A stretch of DNA of 64,000 nucleotides, from assembly GCA_023935145.1 (NCBI GenBank), contig CM043697.1:47592001-47656000 (forward strand). Direction: 5' to 3'. Below are positions 44,735-56,544 of this stretch, piece by piece (position 1 is the first letter of the stretch; each line of letters begins with the position of its first letter). Below the pieces are notes generated by a model. The model worked only from the letters and a program-made list of their open reading frames with translations, ran no database searches and was not told the origin of the DNA. Origin of the DNA: Bretschneidera sinensis. Lineage: Eukaryota; Streptophyta; Magnoliopsida; Brassicales; Akaniaceae. A program made the position numbers and the translations under genes.

Positions 44735-45175
44735 GGTTGTGTTTAGATAGAGTATTTGGAATCTCTTTCATTTTAAAGTTTTTTGTTTGGATGGTCAATA
44801 TAAGAATTTTAACAATTTATTAAATTAAAAATATTACTATGAACTACAGAGTGAAGCTCTTTGGTTCCATTATTTGTTAAATCAATTTTTACTGATTGTC
44901 TTATGTAAAAAAAAAAGTTAATTAAGTTTAATTGTTAATAATAATATAAATGATTTTTCAACATATTTATATGTTGTTATCGCAAATTATAATAAAAAAA
45001 AAATTCAACTATCAATCACCGGTCAAACAATTTTTACTAATTCAACCATGTAAGGCTTCATAAGATCTTAAAATAGATCTTAATTTGTCAAACACTCAAA
45101 TTGGAATAAGTATTAAGTACTTTTTGCATAAGAATCTGTAAAAGATAGGTTTAATAAATGTTACTAAACATGGGC
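44735..45175. mobile_element. Tourist-like MITE candidate (441 bp)
   Basis: TTA at 44732-44734 and 45176-45178 flanks a unit whose ends are ggttgtgtttaga and, in reverse complement, gcccatgtttagt. TTA duplication plus TGTTTAG ends fit Harbinger/Tourist MITEs. The interior is AT-rich and non-coding. Confidence 0.45.
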
Positions 45176-45178
45176 TTA

Positions 45179-46240
45179 GTTGCAGGTTAATATTGTACAC
45201 CAACTTTTCAAACCAACATACTTCTCTGCCACCTCATCAAAATAGGGGAATTTGTAGAATTCGAAAATTTTCTCTCGTTATCTTGAAAATTCTTGGCCAT
45301 GTTAACTTCGGTCCCCTGAGAATAAAATCCCGACTCTCCCTTTGGCAACAAATCGATATGGGTAGTCTTCTATGCTTAAAATGGGAAGTCTGAAGGGGAA
45401 CCAATGGGCCACTAATCTAAACAATATTCAGAATCTTTTTGCTTTTCAACAATGCACAATGCTAAGGTACCGGGAGAGAATGTGAAATGGTTTTTGTTTT
45501 TTTTTTTCTTTTATGTATGAAAAAAATAAAAATAAAAATTGGTATTGAAAAAAATAAAAATTTAAAAAATAACTTTTAAAACTTTAAATTTGTGGTAAAA
45601 AAATAATTTTCATTAATGTTTTATTACACAATAAATTATAAATTAAAATTACTGTTACGCCGCACGATAACTTAGTCCATACTTTCCTTCAAATTCACAC
45701 TCAAAACTCAAAAGTGATCACAACTCTTAATAACTGGTCAATCCATAATCTAGTGTAACGGTGTATGTTCAATATATTGGTTAATGTTGGGTGAGACACT
45801 AATCATATATTTTTTTAAGATTTAGATTGAAATCAAATGAAAATAGAATTCATTTTATTTTTAAATAAATCAAAATTTTAATTAATTTAAAAATAAATTT
45901 TTATATTTGGTTTTTTATTTTAAATTGTAGAATTCATTTAAATTTTAATGTTTAAAATATTTAAAATAAATAAATAAAATTCAAAAGAGTAGATAGGGAG
46001 TTGAGGGAGGGAAGGAGAGAGGGAAATAAAGAGTATTTTGATCAACATAACCTTACTTCATCTGTAAATTCTATCAATTTTAATAAAATTTGCGACAAAT
46101 CAACTCAATTCCATAATAAATTCATTTCGAAATGAATTACAAAGTTTTTTTTTTTCAAACATTACAACTATAGAACTTAAAATAAAAATTATGAAATTTA
46201 TTTATTTTAAATGAAGTGTAAATAAAAATTGATATGAAAA
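45179..46240. other. AT-rich intergenic DNA
   Basis: No gene recognised. 45,480-46,240 is extremely AT-rich with repeated aaataaa/ttaaattt blocks, possibly matrix-attachment-like. The 66-codon ORF at 45193-45393 has no clear identity. Confidence 0.55.
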
Positions 46241-46915
46241 ACAAGTATTTGTCGCAAAATCCATTGCAAAAAAAGAGAGGAGAAAGAAAGAAAAACCATT
46301 ATGCAACATTAAACAAAGTTAGTGTAATGAACGGTTAATTATATTAGTCTATTGAAGCGAAAAGAGATTGATTAGTTTCAGTCAAATCAAATAATATGTT
46401 TTTATTTGATGATAAAATTTTATTTATTTAAAATAATTGAAAAAATAAAATAAACTTAATTTAAATTTAAAATATCCACTTAAAATTAAAAAAACTGAAA
46501 TCTCATCAAATAGGTTTCAATTAGTCGAATTTATATGGGAGTACGGGTCCCAAGTTCTGCAAGTGGATTAATTTTGGTCCACCCACAAAGGATAAGGCAT
46601 GCCAACATAAATGAACAAATGCACGTGATTGACCATACCCTTTTCCCCACTAATTTAAGATTTTTCTTTTGTTTGACTACATTATGAAATTAAGAATGAT
46701 AAATCATATTAACAAATAAACAAAGCGAAAACGACATTAATATTAATTAAGGGAAAAAAAGAGAGAAAAGAGAAACGTTGGGGAAGGGGTGGAGACTTTG
46801 TGTCGTATGCGAGGCAATAAGTTGCATACACACACAAAAAACGTTGGATACAATAATACTACCAAAAGTAATTATCACGATTTTTCAATGGTTTCTCGTA
46901 ACAGCATCAATGTTC
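46241..46915 (+). repeat. Direct duplication, copy 1 (empty site)
   Basis: Matches 49305-49389 plus 50388-50855 in order: ccattatgcaacattaaac, gcatgccaacataaatgaac, cacgtgattgaccatacc, gaaattaagaatgataaatc, gcaataagttgcatac. This copy lacks the Harbinger-like insert of copy 2, and holds about 70 bp of extra AT-rich sequence near 46400-46500. Confidence 0.9.
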
Positions 46916-47455
46916 ACGAATCTCGATAAATGTTGATTTTTTAATAGGGGTGATGATATCCTTAAAGTTAATTTTTTTTGATGTCAATCTTGAAAGAATA
47001 AATGCATTTATCTTTTTTATTAATTAATAAAATTACTCATAATTAACATCAATCTTTTTTTTTTTCTGTTGCACTCTGTAAATCAACTAAAGTTCAGTTT
47101 TTATTTTTTATGCTACAAAATCCCAAGAATTAATGCCACACAGGTCTCAACATTGAAAATGAAATCAAATATCAATGGTTTTATCAACAACACCATGACC
47201 GAAGAAATCAAGATGCTTATCAAAATTTCAATAATTTTCACTTTCCTTTTCGTCTTTGGTTTCTCCTCTTTAACTAGTTTAATGGTTGGATGAGCCAAAA
47301 GACGCTGGTGATGGCCGCAATGTCCCACAAGGTGGCGGTTTGGATGTTAGTCGATTGTGGATGTAAGGCTTGGTAGAAGGAATTTGAATATTCTTGCCAT
47401 TTGATTTCTCTCTTTTTCTCAAATCAAGTTTCAATCTCTCCAATAAACCTTAAAC
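46916..47455. other. Stretch between duplication copy 1 and gypsy LTR
   Basis: AT-rich. A 44-codon frame starting at about 47159 has one predicted membrane helix (KISIIFTFLFVFGFSSL) but no relatives I know. No other feature seen. Confidence 0.4.
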
Positions 47456-49290
47456 TGATAGGGTAGATACTAAAACCAAACATCACCATGTGGATGAATT
47501 TCATTGGTTAACATTTTCATGAATGATATTTTATTTATAGTGCATAAGTAGCAGATCACTTCTATTCTAACCACCTAAAAGTAGTTAGATGTTATGGCAT
47601 AATGTGATGACATGGCGCTAAAGGAGATGTATTGTTGTAATAGATTTTCCCTTTCATAAATGGTTATTTCATTTTCCTTATAAATAGTCTCTTTTAATTC
47701 ATTTGAAAAAAAGAGAAAAATTAGAGAGAACAAAGATATTATGAGCATATCACAAGAAACAAATTCAACTTTGCCAAATATCATTTGAGTGCCAAATACT
47801 TCTTTCTCCACCTAGATTTTTGTATATGTATCCAGTACTTCTTATAATCTTTGATTCTTAAGATAAAAGTTTTCAATTGTATCTGTGGACGTAAGCCTCA
47901 TAAGTAGAACAACGTAATTCTTGTGTAATTTAGATTTATGCTATTTCTTATTTGTTTTCTTTGTGGATTTTTTGAGAATCCATTGGTGATTCCACCCAAT
48001 AATTAAGTGAATTAAAATTCACTTTAAACATTTTGGCGACTCCAGTGGGGAGAGTGATTTACAGTTCGAGTGAAATGATGAATCTCAACAATAATCTCGA
48101 TAACGATTTGGAGCCAATCGCGCTTGACACTAATGAAGGAAGAGTTGAAGAGCACAATCATCTACGCACAAGATTATGCATGCATCTAGTGTCAAAAAGT
48201 GTGGTTCTTCACTTGAATTCAATCCAAGATGAAAATGCATAACTAGGGCAGATGCTACTCAGTATGCAAGCTGCAATTAATTCTTTAACAGACCAATGCT
48301 GAAGTCTCCAAAAAGAAAGAAGCGGATAATCATAACATTGGCAGCGGAAGTTCTTATCTAAGGACTCTGCCACTAGTAGTTGCTCACAACTTGATAGATC
48401 TATAAGCTGGTTTGCACAGACGAAGAAATCTATAGAGAAAAAAAGAAAAAAAAAAGAGAAAAATCCCCAAAGAATCCATTGTTCTAGTTATTTGTAGTCC
48501 AATCTCTGAACCAAAGGAAAAGTAGAACCATGAGGTTTCTGTTAGTAATACCTCTACACTAGCAGCGTCATATATAGGCGGACCTAACACTTCCTATGTT
48601 CCTACTTCAACTTTCGTGACAAAGGAAGATCTAGACCGAATTCTAAAGAGTTTCACAATAAGATCTGTCTCTATGGCTGATGATTTCAGCTTCATTCCTC
48701 TTTATCTTAGGGTGATAATGCTAAAGGAAAACCCACAAGGATATAAGGTTCCGAGCTTTGGGAAATACAATGGCAAAATTAGAGATGCAAGAGAGCATAT
48801 TAAACAATTCCTAGATACCATAGGATTCTAGAGATATGATCAAGATTTATTGATGAGAGAATTCTAAAAAGAGCTGACAAGGAATACACCTAGTATGCAA
48901 GGTTGAGCATATTAAGCTGGACCGAGATGGTGAAGCAATTTTTACAGAAGTTCTACACTATTCTATGTTAGTATACACTGATAAATTTGACACAAGAATG
49001 CCAATGCCATATAGAAAATCTAGAGATTTATGTTGAAAAATTTAGGATGAAAGCATTAGAGTGCCAAGACAAGACTAAAGAAGAAATTATGGTAAAACTC
49101 TATATTGTTCAAATGCGCGATAAGTACAACAGTTTCTTAGAGAATTTGGACAAACTCTTTTGGCTTGTTATTTGAGAATACTAGGAAAACTAGCGCATCT
49201 GTAGTAAAAATTCTCGGCTTAAAAAGGAACTAGAACGCACCAATATCAACGATAGCTGAAGGCAATAGCAGCAAGAAACCGAAGAAGTAA
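47456..49290 (+). mobile_element. Tat-type Ty3-gypsy fragment: LTR, primer site, partial gag
   Basis: The primer site tggcgactccagtgggga (48034-48051) is typical of Tat/Ogre-type gypsy elements. It follows a probable 5' LTR (47456-48030, tgatag..aaaca; left edge inferred). gag follows, then homology stops near 49,290 where duplication copy 2 begins. No pol, no 3' LTR. Confidence 0.72.
48075..49180 (+). pseudogene. Tat-type gypsy gag fragment, heavily broken
   Basis: ATG 48075 opens the gag N-terminus. The recognisable core is at 48616-48831: GYKVPSFGKYNGKIRDAREHIKQFL, the start of the retrotransposon gag domain of this lineage. Further pieces at 48987-49175 (ENLEIYVEKFRMKALECQDKT, DKYNSFLENL) match the later part of the same domain. 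Stops at 48241, 48830 and 49174 and frame changes make it non-functional. Confidence 0.78.
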
Positions 49291-49304
49291 TCTTACGAAG
49301 GACA

Positions 49305-50855
49305 TGCCTTTGTTACAAAATCCATGGCAAAATAGAGAGAGGGGGGAGGGGAAGAAAAAAAGACCATTATGCAACATTAAACAAAGTTAGGGTCCATTTG
49401 GTTTATGGACAGGATTACAGTGGGATAGGATTAGAATTATAGTGGGATAGGATTATGAGAGATTAAAGTAAGACTATTTCAGTTCTATGTTTGGTTCATA
49501 AAATTTCAGGGTTGTGATTAACGTGGGATAAAGAATATAAAGGCTAAAATACCCTTCTTATATTTTATTATAAATCTTATATATATATTATAAAAACTTT
49601 ATATATATATATATATTAGTCCACACAGTAAACTTTTTTTTTCCTTCATTTTTTTTCGGTTTTCTTCTTCCTTTGTGTGTGAAACAGATGAGACTTTTTT
49701 TTTTTTTTTTTTACTTTCTTCTTCTTCCTTCATCTTCTTTCAAGGGTTATGGTCACCGGTTCAAGGCGAGTTCAATGATGGAAATGGCTCAACCTAAAAG
49801 TTATCGAAAAAGTAGATCGACAATAGTAAAGGTCGCGGTGGTTTGATGGTTTTCGACAGAATCTCGACGAACGAACATCAAATCCAAATAGATGGAGGAA
49901 TTTCATATCGGATTGTGTGGTTGGATTTTGGTGATGTGACTTTTCATCGATGGTGACAATGTGGATCTTGACGAAACTTGCAGCTTGAAATTTGTTGGAA
50001 AATGAGGGAAGAGAATGGTATGGAATTTCGCTGGAATTTCATTGGAGAGGAAGAAAAAGCATGAACTGAAGAGGGTATAAAAGGAAGATTTTTTTTGGTG
50101 GGATAAGGCAAGAAGAAGAAGTTATCATGGGAGTCTAGGAGAAGAGAAGAAGAAAAAACAACAGTTGTTTGGGCAAAAACGGAATGAGCAAAAAAATTGT
50201 TGTCCTAAGACTTGAGATTGTTTCTATTCGGGGGGCTGAGACAGATTTAATGGGATTAAGTCTAAGTTAGTCTCACCCTAATCCTATATGATCAGTAAAT
50301 CTCTCTAACCAAATATATGATTAACTGTTCATATATGACTAATTTAGTCATATCTCACCTTTGTATCCCATACCAAACAAACTTTTAGTGCAAAGAACAG
50401 TTTATCATATTAGTCTGTGGAGGTGAAAAGGGATCGGAGGTTTCAGTCAAATGGGCTTCAATTAGTCAAATTTATGTGGGACCATGGGCCCAATTTCTAC
50501 AAGTGAATTAATTTTTGGTCCTCCCACAATGACAGGGCATGCCAACATAAATGAACAAACGCACGTGATTGACCATACCCTTTCCCCACTAATTTAAGAA
50601 ATTTCTTTTGTTTGACTACGTTATGAAATTAAGAATGATAAATCGTATTAACAAATAAACAAAGAGAAAACGACATTAATATTAATTAAGGAAAAAAAGG
50701 AGAGAAAAGAGAAAACGTGGGGAAGGGGTGGAGACTTTGTGTCGTATGTGAGGCAATAAGTTGCATACATACACACAAAAAAAAGTTCGATGCAATGACC
50801 ACCACCAAAAGTAATTATCACAAATTTTTATTGGCTTCTCGTAGCAGTAATACTA
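49305..50855 (+). repeat. Direct duplication, copy 2 (occupied site)
   Basis: Second copy of 46241-46915, in the same orientation about 3 kb downstream, interrupted at 49390-50384 by a Harbinger-like element. Confidence 0.88.
49390..50384. mobile_element. Non-autonomous PIF/Harbinger-like element (995 bp)
   Basis: TTA at 49387-49389 and 50385-50387; ends gggtccatttggtttatgg and, in reverse complement, aagtttgtttggtatggg. Duplication copy 1 shows the empty site with a single TTAG. The left subterminal region has a short repeat (gtgggataggattagaatta) and the interior no transposase; 49,740-50,170 is leader-like GA-rich sequence. Confidence 0.85.
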
Positions 50856-51404
50856 TCAATTCCAACAATAAATTTTACTTTATGATAAATTCTTATCATT
50901 GTAATATAATATTAAGTTATATTTCGTATAAAAATTAATTTCTCAATAAAAGTTTTTACTATTTAGTAAATAGTAGAAGAAAAAAGAAAAAAAAGGGAAA
51001 ATCGAGATTTCTTTACACATTTCTATCTTTTTTACTAAACTTATAACAAAAAAATATTTTTTTTTCATTTTTCTAATTTCTTTTATGATTGTCTCATTTT
51101 TTTGATTTTTTTTCACTTTCTCTCACACTAGATTTGGATTCAAAATTCATAGTGAAATTTAGCTATAGAAATATCATCACCCTTATTGGAAACTCAACTT
51201 CTATCTTGATTCGTGAACCTTGGCGTCAAACTGAGAAGGAAGCTTTCTTTTATTCAGGTTTAAACGGTTAAATACTACCAACCCATTGCTTCTGATCATT
51301 GTTTGAGCATACACTTGTTTTTAAAAAATATTAAAACATCTAGTGCAACTTAGTCTTTGAAATTAGCTTCATGATTGAGTACTGAAGCAACTATTTCTTT
51401 ACCA
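50856..51404. other. AT-rich stretch left of unrecognised ORF
   Basis: No gene recognised. The 60-codon ORF 51089-51271 (VKFSYRNIITLIGNSTSI..) has no known domain. Confidence 0.5.
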
Positions 51405-51490
51405 GCCTCCAAAAAAAGCCACCTCCTGTTGCTTCTAAGAAGAAAACACCACGCCGACAATCAAAGAAAAAACAAGTCTCCACTATAGAG

Positions 51491-51967
51491 ATGGATTGGG
51501 AAGAAGGCTTTAGGCAATCAGAGGAGACAACACAAAAGGAGTGGAAGGCTTTAAAAGCGGTGAAACTGTATGCTAAAATCAATCATCAGCCTATTGATAC
51601 ACTTGGGAATCTCAGCAAGAACTTTTTGAATCATCCGGAAGAAAATGAAACCCTTTTGTCAGGGTTACACACAACCCCAAAGATAACGGATGGTGCGTCA
51701 ACGTCGCAACTAACTCCAGAGACAACAGATGGTGCTACCACGGGGTTATCCACGCTGGATTCAGTTGTCGTGGAAGTAACACCTATAGTTGTATCGATTG
51801 CAATTCCAGGGACTGCATCATTATCAGACCTGATTGCAATTGCTACTGATTTAGCATGCCAACTGTTGATGGATGAGAATGAGGCGAAATATAACTCTGC
51901 TGAGCGCCTTCTTTTCGAGAATGAGATCCCTAATGCAGAGGCAAGAGATGCTATTATACAGAGATAG
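51491..51967 (+). CDS. Unrecognised 158-codon ORF
   Basis: I do not recognise this protein. ATG 51491 gives MDWEEGFRQSEETTQKEWKA, followed by a Thr/Ser-rich middle (about residues 60-100) and a helical-looking Leu/Ala/Glu-rich end. In the same frame upstream of the ATG the sequence is open and encodes a Lys/Arg/Pro-rich tract (PPPVASKKKTPRRQSKKK, from about 51416), so the natural start may be earlier or lie in an upstream exon. It ends at TAG 51965, directly before the RE1-type copia relic, and may be truncated by it. Surrounded by transposons; could be part of one. Low confidence as a gene. Confidence 0.3.
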   Translation: MDWEEGFRQSEETTQKEWKALKAVKLYAKINHQPIDTLGNLSKNFLNHPEENETLLSGLHTTPKITDGASTSQLTPETTDGATTGLSTLDSVVVEVTPIVVSIAIPGTASLSDLIAIATDLACQLLMDENEAKYNSAERLLFENEIPNAEARDAIIQR

Positions 51968-51969
51968 GA

Positions 51970-52221
51970 AAGGAACTAAAGGCCACATCATATGGCTTTG
52001 CATTGATCAGTATTTATAGGTTACAAAGAAATTCAAATACAATAATTCTATATAAACTAATTCTTAGATACAATGAAACAGAAAGATTCAAATAATAAGT
52101 TTGCCTAAAGTAACTCCTAAATACAATGAAACAAAAAGATACAAAATTCAAATTACAAATACAAAGTAAAAAAACAAACCAATTCAAAACAATGTCAGAG
52201 AAAGTCTCGGTGACTCTATCA
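51970..52221 (-). repeat. Probable 3' LTR of RE1-type copia
   Basis: Starts tgatagagtcacc on the minus strand right after the polypurine tract. Outer edge uncertain because no second LTR copy is available. Confidence 0.5.
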
Positions 52222-52360
52222 TGCCCCCTCATGATGGAGCTCGAGTAGAGAATCCAATCTTTGTCTTGAGAGTAAGAAATGTTGTCCTAGATAGGGGCAT
52301 CGTTAGAGCATCAGCAAGTTGGTCTTTACTAGAAACATGAGCAACACGCAGACGTCTCGA

Positions 52361-52564
52361 TTAAACATGATCACAAATAAAATGAAAGTCGATAGCCACA
52401 TGCTTCATTCTAGAGTGGAAAAATGCGTTGGAATAGAGATTAGTGGCCCCAATGTTATCACAGTAAATCACAGGTGAATGTGATAGAGACACACAAAGTT
52501 CAACAAATATTGTGTGGTTGTGGCCGAGGCTAATGGTTCGGTAGATAGCGTTAGTACTATGCAC
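52361..52564 (-). pseudogene. Copia RNase H C-terminal part
   Basis: Reads ELCVSLSHSPVIYCDNIGAT and HSRMKHVAIDFHFICDHV, the end of RE1-type RNase H with its Asp-Asn motif. The N-terminal RNase H and RT are missing upstream. Confidence 0.85.
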
Positions 52565-53429
52565 TAAGGCTACCAGATAGGTTACACGTCTGATAGGATG
52601 GCGTCTGTGGGCGAAGATGTTGTTGGTGAAGGTGCGGTTGGCAATGGAACAGTGATAGGCTGAGGAATCCCGGTAGACACAGTATCAGGTTGTGGACGAG
52701 GAAGGTGAGTGGATAGTGTGTGGATTGGAAACACCGACTCAACAAACTTGACATACCTAGAGATATATGTTTTTTATGTGTATGGATGGAAACAAAGATA
52801 TGCACTTTGTATAAGAGAGTAGCCTAGAAAGACACATGGTTTAGAGCGAGCATCAAGTTTGTGAGAGGAATAGGGGCGAAGCCAAGGGTAGCATAAACAT
52901 CCAAAGATCTGAAGTTTTGAATAGTTTGGAGAAGTGCCAAAAATGTTTTCAAAGGGATATGAAAGATTAAGTGTTGGAGTTGGCATTCTATTAATTAGAT
53001 AAAATGCAGTAGCAAAGAATTGAGGCCAAAATGTTAAGTGTATTGAGGCATGAGAGAGTAGGGATAAACCTGCTTCAACAATGTGACGGTGTTTTCTTTC
53101 AGAGTAGCCATTATGTTTAAGAGTGTGTGGTGGAGTAGTGAGATGAGAGATTGTATTGGTAACAAGAAAGTTGCCTAAAGTTAAATATTTACGACCATTA
53201 TCTGAATAAAGTGTGCAAATTTGAAGTGTGAAGTGTTTTCAACAATAGCCTTAAATCTTATAAAAACATCTTTGACTTCGGATTTGTGCTTAAGTGGATA
53301 AAACCAGATGTATTTGGTGAAGCGATCAACAAAGATGACATAATATTTAAAACCATCATGTGAGAAAACAGGTGAAGTCCATACATCAGAGAAAATTATT
53401 TGAAGTGGTTGAAAGACACAAGGGAAGAA
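52557..53429 (-). pseudogene. Copia integrase and post-integrase linker, broken
   Basis: 52986-52774 has YFENIFGTSP..LQIFGCLCYPWL..KPCVFLGYS-type motifs of the integrase C-terminus, then a Pro/Ser/His-rich linker to 52557. The catalytic core (53,430-52,990) is recognisable only in pieces with stops and frameshifts. Confidence 0.78.
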
Positions 53430-54055
53430 TTAGAAAAAGGAAAGTTTGTGACTTTTATTACAGTGACAGGCATTACATAAAAAATTGGAAGACAATGATG
53501 TGAATGAGTCTAATTGATAATGAGAAAGAATGTGATTTAAAATAGGAGAAGTTAGATGACCTAATCTATGATGCCACTCAGAGGAAGTTGTCTTGACACT
53601 AGAAAATGCTAACAGAGGAGAATTTATTAGAGAAGAGGATGGCCATTCATCTACCCTATCATTCATTTGGCCTTTCAAAAGAGTTGCCCTCGTGCGTAGT
53701 TCTTTCACAAGAAAAGAAGAGGCTAAGATTCAACGGACACATTATTTGAGAGATAAAATTGTGAAATAGAGATTGAGTTTTTCTTCATGTTAGGTACACA
53801 AAGAACATTATTTAATTGAAAAGAGGTGCTAGGAGTGTTAAGAGAAGTGGAACCAGTGTGAGTGATGGGAAGACCCGTGCCATCACCGATCATGATGTCA
53901 TCGGAACCTGTGTAAGGCGCATAAAGGTATAGATTGCTCAAGTCTACAGGGACATGATGAGAAGTACCACTGTCTAGTAGCAATGTTGGAGTGTTAGAAG
54001 AAGTGTTCGTAGCAAAATGTGCTCCAGGCTGCCATGGTGTTGGAGAGTTGGTCAT
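53430..54055 (-). pseudogene. Copia protease and pre-integrase region
   Basis: 54055-53723 carries the protease box LLLDSGTSHHVPVDLSNL with an intact Asp-Ser-Gly. 53708-53430 carries the zinc-binding WHHRLGHLTSP..LCNACHCNKSH block. A stop and frame change separate them. Confidence 0.85.
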
Positions 54056-54117
54056 TGGAGCGCTTGTGGTGGTGGATAGCTGAATGGGAACAAGGTGAAA
54101 GGATGGACACTTCTTGG

Positions 54118-55069
54118 TTATATGTCCCTGAATCCCACAAATTTGGCAGTGGCCAAGATAGGGACAAGAAGGGCGATCATTTCGACTGGAGTTTGGCCCA
54201 GAATTAGAGGATACAGGGAAGCAATTATTATAGTTTGGCGACGGGCTCCAACTCGTGTTGCTATTTCCAGAGAATTGTGATGGAAGTCAATTTTTGTTGT
54301 TTCTGTTCCGAGAGATGTTCGAAGGATGCCAACCATTGTTGGTTTGATTTGCAGGATTTACCGATGCCGGAAAGTGAGCAGGTTCAGATTTTGTTCCAGA
54401 TAGAGTTGCTTCAAAATTAAGAAGTTTTTCATTAAGCTCGTTGAAAGTGATCGTAGTGTCTCGAGCTTGGACTGCACAAACAAGTTCTTTATACTCATCA
54501 CCAAGACCAACAAGGATTTTCTCTGTGAAATCATCTTTTTCCATTAGTGCTCCAAGAATCGCAAGCTCATCAGCACGAACTCTCACTGTGTGTAGGAAAT
54601 CTGTAACACTTTGAGAGCCTTTGGTTAGATTTTTAAGGTGACTTTTTACCTGCTTAATGTGTCCTCATGATGGCTTGGCATACGTGTTTGCCAAAATTTT
54701 CCATGCTTCCTGCGATGTCTTGGCTCGAGAAATGAAAGGAATGATAGTGGGAGAAAGAGATCCAACAAGAGCATTTAGAGTTAATTGATCTTGTCGAACC
54801 CATATGATGTGCGCAGGATTTGGTGTAGTGGTGTTGTTTGTAGGAATAGTGGCTGGTGGACATGGTTTGGATCCATCTACATAGCATAGGAGATCATATC
54901 CAATAAAGAGGGTGTGAAATTGAAGCTTCCATGAGATGTAATTGTTGTTGGTGAGTTTGAGTGGGGCCTGAGTTGAGATATTGATGGTGATTAAGGTATT
55001 ATGTGGCTCGTTGGTGTTGTGAATTGCAGGATGGGAGGTTAAAGATGTTGATTGATTGTTTGTAGTCAT
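54118..55069 (-). pseudogene. Copia gag of RE1 type
   Basis: ATG 55069 (MTTNNQSTSL) opens gag; KLTNNNYISWKLQFHTLFIGYDL and WVRQDQLTLNALVGSLSPTIIPF are typical. The frame breaks at 54,665 and resumes at 54586-54287 (VRADELAILGALMEKDDFTEKILVGLGDEYKEL), then a zinc-knuckle-like Cys/His remnant near 54,130 (ICGIQGHITKK order). Confidence 0.85.
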
Positions 55070-55275
55070 GAATGTAGTGGCTTAGAAAAGAAAAAGAGAA
55101 GTAGAGAAGAAATGACTGGAGAAGAAAAAAGTAAGGAGAAAATGGGTAGGTGGCATATAGGGAATAAAAGTAAGTAAAGAAAGAATAGGAAATTAACGAA
55201 AGGAAGATTAAAGAAATAAAGAAAGTGATGGAAATCACTGGTTGTGTGTGAGAGAGGGTGTAGAGAAGTGGACAA

Positions 55276-55434
55276 GTGGTTCAGTGGCGTGGAGAAAAAA
55301 ATTCTATTGGAGAAGAAGAATTATTTTCCAGAAAAATAGAAAAGAAGATTTGGGATGCTAAAATTCCATCATCTACTCTCAATCAAGAGAGATAAGGAGG
55401 AAAAAGATGGGTGAAGTACTGAGCTCATGAATGC
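55276..55434. other. Junction between copia relic and SNF7 fragment
   Basis: GA-rich; no clear coding match. May be the decayed 5' part of the SNF7-like copy. Confidence 0.4.
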
Positions 55435-55680
55435 TCTAGAAAAAGGCTGCTGGAGAGGTTGAAAAGGCAAAGGAATTCACCAAAGCATAGAATAAAAAGG
55501 TGGTTGTACAGTGTTTGAAGAGGAAGAGGCTATACAAACAACAAACTGAGGAGCTTGGAAATTTCCAGTTGTGCATTCATGATTAAATTGATAATGTTAG
55601 ACGGTGCAAAAGCAACTACTGAGACTGTAGATGCATTAAGGACTGGAGTAGCTACAATGAAAAGATGGAGCAATCATTCA
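55435..55680 (+). pseudogene. SNF7/VPS32 (ESCRT-III) gene fragment
   Basis: SNF7/VPS32 polymerises in the ESCRT-III membrane-scission complex. Translation shows KKAAGEVEKAKEFTKA, stop, NKKVVVQCLKRKRLY and QQTEELGNFQLCIHD, then a stop and frameshift, then LDGAKATTETVDALRTGVATMK. This is the central alpha1-alpha2 core of plant SNF7 proteins. No intron interrupts about 230 bp, so a processed copy is possible. It is cut at 55,681 by the SIRE-type LTR; the remainder would lie right of this window. Confidence 0.88.
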
Positions 55681-56520
55681 TGTTGACCCGTATTTGATTT
55701 TAATAATGACAAAACACTACTCTAATTACCCTAACAATTTTATCTAAGTGTTTAAGCCATAAAAGCATTTAGTATAGAAACAAGAGGCAAGAACTCAACA
55801 CGTTCAGACACCAAAAGAAGATAGAATATCTATAATAGGCACTAAGGTAATTGAATCAACTGTAAATCTCTAGTATTCAATTACTTAGCCTGATCTATGG
55901 CTCAATTTATAAAAGATTTTGACAAAATTATAATGCAAAAAGTTTACAAGTCAAAAACTGTTTTAAAACATGAAAACTAGGTTGAGGGACAACCCAGTCG
56001 ACTGGGTCTACATACCAGTCGATTGGGATATGGGACAGTAAGTTTCCAATCACTACTACACGCCTTTGTGATGTCATTGTTCAAGCTTGTTCGTGAAAGA
56101 GAGATATTATTCCTTTGTAAAAGGCATTCATTGCTATCTCTCTACCATTTACTTTACAGTTAATACAATTTATTGTAAAGGGAAAGAGCTGGTGTAACTC
56201 TTAAAGTGTTTAGGATTAAACACTTCGGTTGTAACTTCCATGAGGAAGAGATTATTGTAAGGTTTGTGCAGCACCCGTGAAGTTGCTCGACTAATGATTA
56301 GTGGATTACTTCAAGGAGGTTCCTTGAAGAGAGTGGACGTGGGGTCGGAGAGTTTCTGATATTACCGAACCACTATAAACGGAGTTTGTATTTTATTTTA
56401 TTTAAATCATTTATTTACAAGCGTATTATTTGATTGTGTGCATTGTTTATCAAACTGGTTTAAAAACTTGCAAGTTAATTACTAATTTTTTTTTAAAACC
56501 CAATTCACCCCCCTCTTGGG
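55681..56520 (+). repeat. 5' LTR of plus-strand SIRE-type element, with deletions
   Basis: Starts TGTTGACCCG like the LTR at 14646-15800 (reverse). About 300 bp are missing at 56,055-56,080, including the TATA region and most palindromes, and the LTR end and primer site are deleted near 56,520. It could not prime its own replication. Confidence 0.85.
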
Positions 56521-56544
56521 CTTAAAATCCTTGAGTTGATCTGG

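Larger units (their letters stand above)
51968..55275 (-). mobile_element. RE1-type Ty1-copia relic
   Basis: On the minus strand: gag, protease, pre-integrase zinc region, integrase pieces, then RNase H tail, with most of RT deleted between about 52,560 and 52,760. The polypurine tract catgagggggca (52233-52222, minus) is followed by a probable 3' LTR (52221 down to about 51,970) starting tgatagagtc with a TATA-like ctataaatac near 52,015. No convincing 5' LTR or primer site was found, so the 5' end is truncated. Confidence 0.8.

Noticed and set aside
47069..47293. Small membrane-protein gene
   Set aside because: A single hydrophobic helix in a 74-codon AT-rich frame is common by chance; no further support.
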